Assembly (NCBI GenBank): GCA_022494885.1
Contig: JAGVSM010004947.1
Span: 1-64,000 of the forward strand
Direction of reading: 5' to 3'
DNA: 64,000 nucleotides
Source: Micrasema longulum
Lineage: Eukaryota; Arthropoda; Insecta; Trichoptera; Brachycentridae
A model generated the notes under the pieces. It was not told where the DNA came from, did no database searches, and was given only the letters and a program-made list of their open reading frames with translations. The position numbers and the translations under genes were made by a program. How positions within the stretch are numbered: the first letter of the stretch is position 1; the number at the start of each line of letters is the position of its first letter. Shown here piece by piece: positions 53,770 through 63,500 of this stretch.

Positions 53770-54059
53770 AGTTATTCTATTTCCGGGAAACAATTTAACA
53801 GACGTGAACTTAAAACGTCACACGCAGAGTAATTTCAAAATAAAATCAAAATTAAAATCGTAGTCCTGATAATATGACACACAAAAATGTTAAAAGTTGT
53901 GAATGTTTACCCACATCTTAATCAGCTCAGGTTAGTCCCTTTATATTATAAACACGAACCCAAAGCAACAATTTATTTAACATTACATACTTGAATTTAA
54001 TTGAACACAAATGGTATTTTGCACTTCCGAAAAATCATTAAAATTAATAACTATTGCTT

Positions 54060-54152
54060 TTGGAATGTCATATCCGAATTCATATCTCGATTGTCTCGAA
54101 ATGTCAAGTCCGAAATCCTATTTCGATTGTCTCGAAATCCCAAGTCCGAAGC
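54060..54152. repeat. Short tandem duplication (two ~36-bp units)
   Basis: Units start at TATCTCGATTGTCTCGAAAT (54083) and TATTTCGATTGTCTCGAAAT (54119). Each continues to CAAGTCCGAA. A partial third (ATATCCGAATTC) precedes. It abuts the LINE L1 fragment at 54152. Confidence 0.6.
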
Positions 54153-54650
54153 CGGGAACAGAGTGAACGGTGCACTTAAATCAACCTAGGCAAATAAATG
54201 TTTGTCGCATGAGGCAAAATTAGCGGTTCACAATGTAGTCCTCTGATGTATGAGAGTAAAGTATGGACTTGGAAAAACAGGGATAAAAATTGGCGGAATG
54301 CTATCAAAATGCGATCTCTTAGGCGAATGTGTGGTAAAACTATGTACAATAGATGGACAAATGTTCACATCCGTACATTATCTGAGGCTGAGATAAGCAT
54401 TATCGACAAAAGCAATAAAGGAGCATTGCGTTGGTTTGGACTTGTAGAGTGAATAGACATCGAAAGAACGGCTAAAAATGTAACAAATACTTGAAATTGC
54501 ACATGTCAAAAGTCAGAGTAATCGGCTTGCGTGCTTGAAAAGATGGATGAATGTAGAGGAAGCTATATCTGTATGCAAATAAAGAGTGATGTGGTGTTCT
54601 ATCCCCTCTGCCCTTACGGGAAGCGGCGTATTGGTTTGTTTGTAAGTTTG
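54152..54650 (+). pseudogene. LINE family L1, C-terminal fragment
   Basis: AGNRVNGALKST, KVWTWKNRDKNWRNAIKMRS, LRRMCGKTMYNRWTNVHIRT, LSEAEISIIDKSNKGALRWF and, further on, WMNVEEAISVCK and the SILPLPLRE-like end match the LINE at 11.4-12.7 kb with frameshifts and an internal loss near 54480-54500. It ends in GGTTTGTTTGTAAGTTTG, the same TTTG tail. It starts abruptly at 54152, so it is more 5'-truncated. Confidence 0.8.
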
Positions 54651-54727
54651 TATTTTTTTCAACAATGTTTCAGTATGTCCAAATGCTTGCAGACTGGCTG
54701 GATTTCCTCCATAGGGAGTTATTCATA

Positions 54728-56345
54728 TTTTTTTTTTTTTTTTTTAAATTTATTTGGAAGTTCAACAAGAATACATACAATACATACATTTTTTAAGTGA
54801 GCATAACTAACGTTCTTAACATATATTCTCAATTATAGAACTTCAACATCTTTCATAAATTATATAAAATAAGAGTGTAAATTCAATTTAAGTAATGGTA
54901 AAGATTAAGTTTAGTGAAAGGTAAAAATAAAGAAAGATTTTTTTTTTTTTAAAGAAAATAAAAGAGAAATTAAAAACATATAAGATATAATAAAAAAGAC
55001 TAAAATTAATTTACATACACAAAACTAAGGATTAGGCATTTGATCTAAGATACATAGTAATGTTTTTTTTATAACCATTTGCTCTATCATGATAAATGTC
55101 AATGTTAACTTTTTTTTCCATTTTGTTATAGATTCTTAACATACTTGCAAGAGGGTTAAAATGTGCCATATTGTTTGTAAAAATTGGAAGGTAAAATGTA
55201 TTAGGTGATCTAAGGCGCCTACGGGGAACGTACAATGACACACTTTGAACACAAAACACTGAATCAACATTATTGTGAATTATATTATACAAGTACATCA
55301 TATCTATAATTTGTCTCCTAGTTTCTAACTTTGCAATTTTAAAATACTCCAAGCGCTCTTCATAACATTGAAGTATTCTGCCCATGTTACACTTAAACGA
55401 CAAAGAACGAAGAATTTTTTTCTGTACAGTTTCAATTATATTTTTATAAATCACATAATGAGGTGACCAAACAATACTTTCAAATTCCAACTTGCTACGT
55501 ACAAGAGAATTATACAAACAAATTATTGATGCTGCATTTCTAAATGGCTTGGATATTCTGTGTATGAAGCCCAGCATTTGTAAAGATTTCTCTTTAACAA
55601 TATTGAAATGATTGGAAAAAGTTAAACGTGAGTCAAATGTGATTCCAAGATCTCGGATTGTGCTTACTGAGTTGAGGTCAATATTATTAATGCTATAAGT
55701 AAAACAGTTTTGAGTTCTTTTTCTTGTAAACGTTATTTGATAGCATTTTTTAACATTAAGGTGCATATCATTCAGTTTACACCATTCACTTAAGGAATCA
55801 AGATCTTTTTGAAGCATTGCGTGATCATCTGTCAATTCGATTTTACGAAATATTTTCAAGTCATCAGCATAGAAAAGATAATTACACTCTAACAGGGAGC
55901 CAAGATCGTTTATAAAAAATAAAAATAATAATGGTCCAAGATTAGAGCCCTGCGGCACACCAGATGTTACAGTTAAAGGTGATGATTCAAATTTATTTAT
56001 GCATACAATTTGGGTTCTGTTTTTCAAATAAGATATCATCCAATTTAGAAGATCGCCATGTATACCGATTGCTTCCAACTTTTGTATCAATATATGGTGG
56101 TTAACTTTATCAAAGGCCTTCTGGAAATCTGTATACACAGCATCCACCTGACATTTTTTATTAAATGATGAACAAATATAGTCACAATATTCCAGAAGGT
56201 TAGAGTTAATAGATCTTTTAGGAAGAAAACCGTGTTGTTTGGGACAAATTAATGGCTTAACATATTCCAGAACAACTTTATAGATTAACGATTCAAAAAC
56301 TTTGGCAAAACATGAAAGAATACAAATAGGTCTGTATATCATATG
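54728..56345 (-). mobile_element. Jockey/CR1-like LINE, 5'-truncated
   Basis: Minus-strand element with a poly(A) tail (T run 54728-54745), a ~290-bp A/T-rich 3' untranslated region, and one uninterrupted reverse-transcriptase reading frame. It is truncated near 56340. TCATAT occurs at both edges (54723-54728 and within 56340-56366), a possible short target duplication. The target was a MITE-E copy, whose left edge is at 54690-54727 and right part at 56365-56575. Confidence 0.85.
55032..56342 (-). CDS. Reverse transcriptase of a Jockey/CR1-like LINE (partial)
   Basis: An uninterrupted frame of 436 codons. The protein would copy LINE RNA at a nicked target. RT motifs: YRPI (residues 3-6), QHGFLPKRS (36-44), VYTDFQKAFD with the motif-A Asp at 72, GVPQGSNLGP (128-137), and the catalytic FYADD with YADD at 158-161. 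These are followed by the thumb (TIRDLGITFDSRLTFSNHF), LVRSKLEFESIVWSPH and a C-terminal region ending LRSNA. The endonuclease and the N-terminal RT fingers are missing, because the copy was truncated during insertion; the ATG is a chance start at the break. With no stop or frameshift in 1.3 kb, this is among the youngest coding copies here, but it cannot transpose on its own. Confidence 0.9.
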   Translation of the reverse strand: MIYRPICILSCFAKVFESLIYKVVLEYVKPLICPKQHGFLPKRSINSNLLEYCDYICSSFNKKCQVDAVYTDFQKAFDKVNHHILIQKLEAIGIHGDLLNWMISYLKNRTQIVCINKFESSPLTVTSGVPQGSNLGPLLFLFFINDLGSLLECNYLFYADDLKIFRKIELTDDHAMLQKDLDSLSEWCKLNDMHLNVKKCYQITFTRKRTQNCFTYSINNIDLNSVSTIRDLGITFDSRLTFSNHFNIVKEKSLQMLGFIHRISKPFRNAASIICLYNSLVRSKLEFESIVWSPHYVIYKNIIETVQKKILRSLSFKCNMGRILQCYEERLEYFKIAKLETRRQIIDMMYLYNIIHNNVDSVFCVQSVSLYVPRRRLRSPNTFYLPIFTNNMAHFNPLASMLRIYNKMEKKVNIDIYHDRANGYKKNITMYLRSNA

Positions 56346-56364
56346 TATATCATATGTGTATCAT

Positions 56365-56580
56365 ATGTAAATTTATTTCAACAGAGAGGGAACACATTTT
56401 TGTGAAGGGAATATTGAAGTCTAGGCGTTTACAGGGCTCATGACCGGTCATTGGCTGGTTTAAGTGAATGTTACACGGTGTGTAAACCGGCCAATGAAAG
56501 GTCAAAAGCCCTGTAAACGCCTACACTTTCATATTCCCTTCTTAAAAATGTTTTCTCTCTCTGTTGGAATAAATTTAAAT
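56365..56580. repeat. MITE-E copy, palindromic form
   Basis: Near-perfect inverted repeat of ~95 bp. Left arm: TTTATTTCAACAGAGAGGGA, GTGAAGGGAATATTGAAGTC, TAGGCGTTTACAGGGCTCAT, TTGGCTGGTTTA. Right arm reads back: TAAACCGGCCAATGAAAGGT, AGCCCTGTAAACGCCTACAC, TTTCATATTCCCTTCTTAAA, CTCTCTGTTGGAATAAAT. The middle is short (GTGAATGTTACACGGTGTG). Its left outer part was separated by the LINE insertion. Confidence 0.75.
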
Positions 56581-56689
56581 TTTATTTTTTTGCTTACTTA
56601 AAAATAAAACTAAAATAAAAACGTGAAAAGACCCTATTTCAGCCAATTTTTGTCCGAAATCGAAACCACGGCTATAGCTTGTTTTATTG

Positions 56690-56765
56690 GCCGAAACTGA
56701 CCGAAACTGGCCGAAACTGACCGAAACTTACTGAAACCGACCGAAACCGAATCCGAAACCAAAAC
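56690..56765 (+). repeat. Short tandem repeat, ~10-bp unit (CCGAAACTGA)
   Basis: GGCCGAAACTGACCGAAACT, then GGCCGAAACTGACCGAAACT and TACTGAAACCGACCGAAACC GAATCCGAAACC give about eight units of CCGAAAC(T/C)GA. The block is bracketed by GTCCGAAATCG (56652) and the inverse-like TTCGGACGGTCAC (56766), so it may sit inside a small DNA element. Confidence 0.7.
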
Positions 56766-57597
56766 TTCGGACGGTCACTAGTATTTTTTTTACAGCGTTA
56801 TTTTGAAACCGTGTAAAACGAGGTATCAGCGTATAAAAACGATTGTATTCTAGAAGTTTCTATGAATCGTTACGTATAAAATGAAGGCAAAGAACGCCTC
56901 TGACAACGGGGAAGGGTTATACGCAACGTGATCACAGATCATTTAAATATATAATTATAAAATAAAAGAATTACTTGAAAATCAGTACCCGTAATAACGA
57001 GGTCTTCTTTAATTGACTTTGCTTGGCAAAAACAGTCACGCATGCCTATTTATATATGTATACGAGTATGCACCGTACTCGCACGAAGGCTCCGAACTAT
57101 CGTAAAAATTCCGCCGTGGTATCGAAATTTGATACTTTTTGCTGTTTGTTTTTTAAATATACAACCTTTTACTGTTCGCCGCTAAGAACGATAATACCAT
57201 AAGCCTCGCATGTATGCATGAGGGGTCTTATGCCGCGTAACACAAAGTAGCTCAGCACATAAGTAAAGGATATAAAAAAGGAATCCAATTACAAATTGCA
57301 TTCACATACGCAGTGAGAATTGTCTGTCGTTGACCGGGGCAAATTTACAAACACTTTTGTTCTTGGCTTGAGCTGTCAGCAACATTGTTTTAAGTTACTT
57401 TTTACTTCACATGAATAATTTAACAGTTCAAATTTTCGTAAAAAACTAGTTGAAAATGTCTTTGATTTTGTATTTTTCACGTCATGTTCTTCAAGAATAT
57501 GACATTTTGGAATACATATTAATTAGAAAAATATTTTTCATTGGGGACCTAAATAAGTACTCTGATTGCAGTGTATGTAGATATTTTTATTTTATAA

Positions 57598-57772
57598 ATG
57601 GTAAAGTGATTAGTGCTACGCTTCAGGTGCCAGTCCAGGAACAATATTTTACGTTCACCCCCTCTCCACTCGATTTCATTATACAGGATTTTTACCTAAG
57701 AGCAGCCATTGAGTCGAAAACGCTCTTCCAAGGTTGTGGTTCTATTTCACACACATAACTGTGTTTTTCATT
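57598..57772 (-). repeat. SINE-A copy lacking the tRNA-like head, with leader
   Basis: Minus strand: ATGGTAAAGTGATTAGTGCT, ACGCTTCAGGTGCCAGTCCA GGAACAATATTTTACG. The head is deleted (CCACTCGATTTCATTATACA in its place), and the leader GATTTTTACCTAAGAGCAGC, CATTGAGTCGAAAACGCTCT follows directly. Confidence 0.65.
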
Positions 57773-58149
57773 TGCCTGGACATATATATTTTTTAATAAG
57801 TGAACTAAATTAGTACTTTAATGAGGAAGCTTAGTGCTACGGAAAATTGTATATATAAAATGTTTTCTTATACACGGTAAACATTAGATAGAAAATGTAT
57901 GGAAAAAATAATAAAATGGATCTACTCCAAATGACGGTACAAGTTGTTTTATATCAACTAATAAAATAGTATTGTGATAGATTTCCTGTTTCTGGAAAGC
58001 TAATTTACCAATCAGCAGAACTCACCAACTAGAACTTGTAACGTCACAGGTGGAGTAATTTGAAAATAAAAAAAAACTTTATAAAATCAAACGCTGATAA
58101 TATGATACACTAAAATATTTAGAATCTTAAATAGTTATTTTTTATTACA

Positions 58150-58310
58150 TAAATGGTAAGATGATCAGTCTTACGTTTCCAGTCCAGAGGCAATTAAACA
58201 TTACAGTGCAGAATTGCCTAAAACATATTTCACGTCAACCCTTTCAACATTCGAACCCAGGACCTCAAAGTTATCTCCACTCGATTTCGAGAATAGCAAT
58301 TTTTTTGATG
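58150..58310 (-). repeat. SINE-A fragment
   Basis: Minus strand: AAATGGTAAGATGATCAGTC, TTACGTTTCCAGTCCAGAGG, CATATTTCACGTCAACCCTT. The box-B side is CATTCGAACCCAGGACCTCA. Tail and 5' leader absent. Confidence 0.65.
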
Positions 58311-58794
58311 AGCTTTATTTTTCGTTCTGCACACGTATTTTTTCAGATTATTATGTATTCATTGGAATGTTGAAATATAATCGTACTAAAAATAAAATTG
58401 TATCAAATATCCTTTACGTTAGAAAAAGCAACACCAGCTTTAAAAATGCCAGTTGTTGTCAAATAAATGAGACAGAATAAATTTATTCGTACATTTGTTC
58501 AGTTGAAGTGTAATTCTGCGTAGTGACTGTAATGTTTTTAGTTTGAAGTTCCCGAAACGACAGTGACATATTGTGACACTTGAAACTGTAGCAGAGTGAT
58601 GTCACTGCTTGCATATTCTGATTGTCTTTTATTTAAGTTGGGTTCCCAGGTTACGAATTGAAACAAAATACTTATAGAATCAGCCATGCTTAACAAAACA
58701 ATGTAACAGTGAAGATAATGCTTTGATTTTTTTAAGAACTGCACCTGAATTGGATAACTAGAATTTGGTACAAAAATAAATAAAATAATATAAA

Positions 58795-59170
58795 TATTAT
58801 TTATTTATTATATATATACGGCCTAAGTCAATTACAACAGTTACATGAAGAAACATAAATGCAAGAAACTGAACAAAAAGAACATAAAACTATGTAGCAA
58901 AGACAAACAAGGGCAAAACAATAATGGTATACAATATATTCATAAAAACGAAAGACATACGACTTCGAGCTAAACCATGCCATTCCAACTTCATCCCACA
59001 CTGTTTAGTCGCGAAGAGATCTACGAAAAGCCGGAAGATCTATAACAAAAAATTCCAAGTCGTGTGATGAATTGACTAATCTACACATTCTGGACATTGG
59101 GGCATAAAAACCAAAGTTGCTCTTAGAAGATTTTATAAATAGCAGATTTTGACTTCTGGTGACACGGTTT
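58795..59170 (-). mobile_element. LINE family F, short 5'-truncated copy
   Basis: Nearly identical over ~375 bp to 46850-47235 (ACGGCCTAAGTCAATTACAA through TCTGGTGACACGGTT). It encodes the C-terminal SQNLLFIKSSKSNFGFYAPM-type end in the minus strand, followed by the same 3' untranslated region and TTTATTTATTA end. Identity stops sharply at 59168, the truncation point. Confidence 0.75.
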
Positions 59171-59394
59171 GGAGATTATGGTGTCAAATCTTTGGTTATT
59201 TGAAATTTATATAATATTATATCCTCGGGTCAATGCCAAAGTGCGAATGTGCAAAAAACATCATTTTTAGATACTGAAGTTTGAAGTTTAAAACTGGTGT
59301 CATAAATCTATTTGTATTGTAAATAACTAGCTTCTTATCGATACTTAAATATCTAGTAATTAAGATGACATCAAAAAAATTTACGATTTAAAAA

Positions 59395-59580
59395 ATAATA
59401 TAAAAAAATATTAGCGTTCTTATAATTAAAACAAATATTTAATTTTTTGGTGGCCATTTTCAACGAGCTGTAAATAACTCACTATTAGAAAAATAAATCA
59501 AGTTGGGGTAGAGTGGGATTTGAGCCTCGGGCCTCTGGCCCGTGAGTCCACAACGGTTGCTACGGGACCACAACCCGATT
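59395..59580 (-). repeat. SINE-B copy, complete
   Basis: Minus strand: A-rich/T-rich tail region, AATATTAGCGTTCTTATAAT, GGTGGCCATTTTCAACGAGC, TGTAAATAACTCACTATTAG. The head has GTAGAGTGGGATTTGAGCCT (worn box B) and GTTGCTACGGGACCACAACC (box A side). Confidence 0.8.
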
Positions 59581-59927
59581 TTAATATTTTACTTTTTTTA
59601 TCACATTGTTGATTTTGGCATTGCAAGATTTATTTTTTATTTAGATTTAGATTACAAGATTTTTTAAAAACGCATTATTTGTATTTTTCGTTGAGTTACC
59701 GCAAATTAAAAAAAAAATCAATGAAAATAATTAAATATGAATATCAATAATTAATATATACAATAAATTAAAAATTTAAAAAAATGTTGAAAAGGGGAAG
59801 GATTAACAATAAAAAAAAAGTTTTATAGATAACATTCAGTCAGAGAAAGAGGAATCGCGAATGTACCACACTCGCCATTTGGGAGTAGTAAATTAGGCAA
59901 ACATGTAAAAATGCATGTCAAATGTTT

Positions 59928-60245
59928 GCAGACTGGCTGGATTTCCTCCCTAGGGAGATTTATAGATCTCTATTTGTTGTAACAGAAGAAAAACATTTTT
60001 GAGAAGGGAATATGGAAGTCTAGGCATTAACAGAGCTTATGATCTGTCGTTGGCTGGTTTAAGTGGCCACTTTACACACTGTGTAACATTTACCATTTTG
60101 CTTAAGTTTAAACATCCACATTTTCTTAACTCTTCCATCTGTTGACTTTTGAAAAGTAAAAGAGCTGAAACCTTTCTCATGTGGATGAGATTCATTCGGC
60201 TGAACCAATTAACTTACTAGGCAACGCCTGAAAACAATTTTCTAA
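59928..60245 (+). repeat. MITE-E copy with intact left flank unit
   Basis: Starts in GCAGACTGGCTGGATTTCCT CCCTAGGGAG, which also occurs at 54690 left of the LINE insertion. It continues through TTGTTGTAACAGAAGAAAAA, GAGAAGGGAATATGGAAGTC, GTCGTTGGCTGGTTTAAGTG, CACACTGTGTAACATTTACC, TCTTCCATCTGTTGACTTTT and GATTCATTCGGCTGAACC. It serves as the reference for the non-palindromic form. Confidence 0.7.
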
Positions 60246-62045
60246 TTTTTATACTTCTACTTTTACCAGTTAGTTGATTCAACACTATTTTTAGCATGTT
60301 GATAACCCAAAACTGTCAAAAATGTAGATTCGCGGCTTTGGCATTATCACGACGATATATTCATGCGATAAGCTTAAACGTATCGTGTTATTTTATATTT
60401 TTGTTACGCTTGATTAAGTAAGTAAATAACAAAACCCAAGAACGATCAACATAAGTATTTAAGGGGTCTACGAAAAAAAAAACTGTCTTTTTTGAGCGTT
60501 TTCTTTTTTTTTTTTAATCGGACTTTTTTGTTGGATTAAAGCGTTTTCTTTTATAACGCTTTGAAGAATGAGCATCGTTATTTTATCAAAATATTTTTCA
60601 ATATATTTTTGAAAAATAATTTTAAATTGGCCTGACTTGTTGCATTAAGTTTCAAATTTAGTTGACTAACAGGATTTCTGAAAATTTATATAAAAAAATT
60701 TTATGCATTGTTTCTGCATTTAAAGTTGAATAAAATGTTCGTTTTGAGAACTACCCTCTTTGATTTATTTTGTAAAATCAAAATGTTTTTAATTTTCCCT
60801 ACACTTTTAATTTCATTTTGAAAATATATTTAATTATTATAATTAAAATTATTGCTGTGTATCGTTTAATTTTTTTAAATTTTTAAGATGAACATTTTTG
60901 AAAATTTTTGTTGAACGTTTTAATTAAATTTGTCCAGTGTAAAAATATTAAAAATGCACAAATTTTTACAGGAGCCGCATTAACTGTTCATGTTAGATTT
61001 GTGCATCGTTCATTAAAAAAAAAGAAAAAAAGTTTCATATTTTGTTCCTGGTTGCGATAAAGTTCTACTTAGATAAAAGATGATTCGGTTTAGTCATCGT
61101 TACGATATCTAGAACAACTTCGTTGCCTTAGCATACTAGCTTTCACTAAAAAAAAAATGGGCACTTAAAGCTGAAGCCATGATTTTCTAAGAAAGTGGTG
61201 CCATGATCTAGTGGCCGTGAAATACTGCAATGCGGTGGATGTAATATGACGGCCGTCTTTATAATGACTATAGATGTTAACGATGTAAGAGTTGTCATCA
61301 GACAGCGGTGACGTCTGATCTGACAAAAATTTGGGCTGGAATGCGATCTGTCATATTTTTAAGAAGTAACATAAAATAGTAAGTCAGTTATTTGATTTGT
61401 AAAAATATTTTCGAAGTGATGCGACCTTCTTATCGACGAAAATCGTAAAATAATTATCCCACGCCAAGCATAAGATATTTTTTATGTGGCATTTATTTCG
61501 TTTTTGTCATGTGTGCTTTCGCCTTGTCATGTTTTTCTTTATTAACTTATTAAAAATGTTAAATGAAAAAAAATGCTTTTATTATCATGTTTGTACATAC
61601 CTGATATTTCAAGCACAGTCTCTCGATATTTCTCTACATACTTTGTTTTTACTGGGATTTTTAAAAATCTTTGCTCTTCTCATTGTAAGAGACGTTATAA
61701 TTTTATACAAAATCAATCAACATTTTGTTAATTTCAGTAGTCCACATTGCGTTTACACTCATTTTGACAGCTTTGACAGGTGAAAATGTTCACCGCTACA
61801 CGATAAAAACCGTTCATAGACTGTTCGCACCGCTATGACGGTCTTTTTGCAAATAACGGCACCGATGTTTGACTTTCTGTTCACAATCAACGCTCTCTAG
61901 GAAACCAGCGCTATTTATTCGTACAGAAAAACTTTCTAATGACGCCATTTGCAGATACGTGACGGTCCTAAATGACAGCACCGCTCTTTTAGGAAACCAT
62001 AGCTTTAGGAATAAACCTGTGAGATATGAGTCAGAAATTAACAAA
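60245..62045. other. Unassigned AT-rich DNA
   Basis: No gene. Points of note: a TCAGAC-centred inverted pair (61298-61320), and two related blocks at 61826-61862 and 61942-61985 in which CCGTCA/TGACGG and TTTGCA recur inverted, perhaps a decayed small DNA element. The 99-codon plus-strand frame at 61484 is low-complexity and hydrophobic, without motif support. Confidence 0.35.
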
Positions 62046-62049
62046 TTAA

Positions 62050-62245
62050 AGGAAAAGTGAAAGTTACCGGCATCATAAACCGCATAGAAATACTTAAATG
62101 GCAATGGGCAGGCCACATAGCCAGACGTTTGGACGAAAAATGGGCAAAAAGCCTTAGAGACCTCAACATGTAGGGCGACCACGTCTAAGGCGTCGAGATG
62201 ACCTATCGGCGTGACCTGGATGCAGAACAAGGTGACATGGAGGAT
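62050..62245 (+). pseudogene. RTE-like LINE C-terminal fragment
   Basis: VTGIINRIEILKWQWAGHIA RRLDEKWAKSLRDLNM, then a stop and YRRDLDAEQGD. It follows the ...IxxLKWxWAGHxAR... block of RTE-type elements and is related to, but not the same family as, the copies at 18.3 and 45.9 kb. Confidence 0.6.
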
Positions 62246-62935
62246 GCCATTTTTCAAGGACTCTTATCTGAATCTTCTCGCGGGGATAGAAAAGAAAGAA
62301 GTTTGAGGATTTTAATTTTTGCATGCGACCACACTTTGCTTCATATGGCCACACTGATGATTAAACGTCAAATAAACGCAAACACGTGAAATTAAACACG
62401 ATGGTTTTCAATTTGACATTATTGCGATCTTAAGACCAAATCATTTTCGAATAATACGATTTGTCGAATTGACTTATTAAATTATTTTTCGTTTTTCGAT
62501 GTCGAACTGTTAAATGTCAATGCAGAAGTTCAGTGTAAATAGAAACTGGATATAAATATACAGGGTATTAATTAATTCCGAAATAAATAATTGTTCTATC
62601 ATAAAATTGTGTATTAGTGGATTGAATAATAAAACAATATATTATATTATACCGTGAAGTTTCTCAAAAAATATGACCTGTTTATGACCTGTCATTTCCT
62701 GGTTTGAGATTGTGTCAAAAATTTCAAAGAAAAATATTTCCAGCTTGTTATTATATCAATCACACGAACAGTAGTGCGTTCAAATATTTTGTAACCTTTT
62801 GTTATGTATGTTAGTGCCTGTCGGTAAACAAAATAAACACATCAATTTATTAATTAGAGTAATTTATGTGAAAACTCATCGTTTAACACAAATAAAGCAG
62901 AGTATTAAAATTTTTCATTGAATGTATATAGTTTT

Positions 62936-63135
62936 CCCGGGGTTGATTCCTGGGATGGTCAACATGAAATATTAATTTACAATCTGGTTGTTTTATGTTT
63001 ATATATTGGCACATGAAGTGAAAGGCTGAACACTTTAATTTTGTATAACATATGATTGATATCCGCTACATTTAGTGTACCAATGCAGTGGCCTTTGCAT
63101 CGTCAGTTGTGGACAGAGGTACGATGATAATTCAA
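62936..63135 (+). repeat. SINE-A copy, head truncated within box B
   Basis: CCCGGGGTTGATTCCTGGGA, TGGTCAACATGAAATATTAA, then TTGGCACATGAAGTGAAAGG, TGTATAACATATGATTGATA, CAATGCAGTGGCCTTTGCAT and a GATGATAATTC end. Confidence 0.7.
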
Positions 63136-63239
63136 TTACGAATCTTTGTTACGTCTTAGAGAAATTTAGAGTAAATCTCAAAAATAAGCTTGCCCGTATT
63201 CGTATTAACGATCGTACACACCTACCTTCTTTCGTTAGA

Positions 63240-63500
63240 ATTGGCCCGTGGTAAGGGTATCGGTTCGGTTATCGTTACGATATCTTGCCCAAAAGGGAGC
63301 AAAAAACGACAGCGGGGGTAACGGTTGGCCGTTATTAACCCGCCGAGGGCGTTAAACGGATCTGAACTCGTCGTTAGGACGTTACTGACCTCGCACAACC
63401 CGGAACGCGTTGAGCTTTATCCCATTTTGAACCACCCACTGGCAAAGCTTTGCCCTTAGGAAGGTGAAACGCGCGCGTTCTGGCGGAGGATAATCAAAAG
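63240..63500. other. CpG-rich patch of unknown origin
   Basis: Contains CGGTTCGGTTATCGTTACGA, GGTAACGGTTGGCCGTTATT, CCGCCGAGGGCGTTAAACGG and GGTGAAACGCGCGCGTTCTG. AACG/CGTT words are overrepresented. GGTAACGG...CCGTTATT gives a short inverted pair (63323-63342). A related phrase, ATCGTTACGATATCT, occurs at 61098. No frame or family recognised. Confidence 0.3.

Noticed and set aside
61484..61783. 99-codon hydrophobic plus-strand frame
   Set aside because: Low-complexity F/L/I composition expected from AT-rich DNA; no start context, motif or repeat support.
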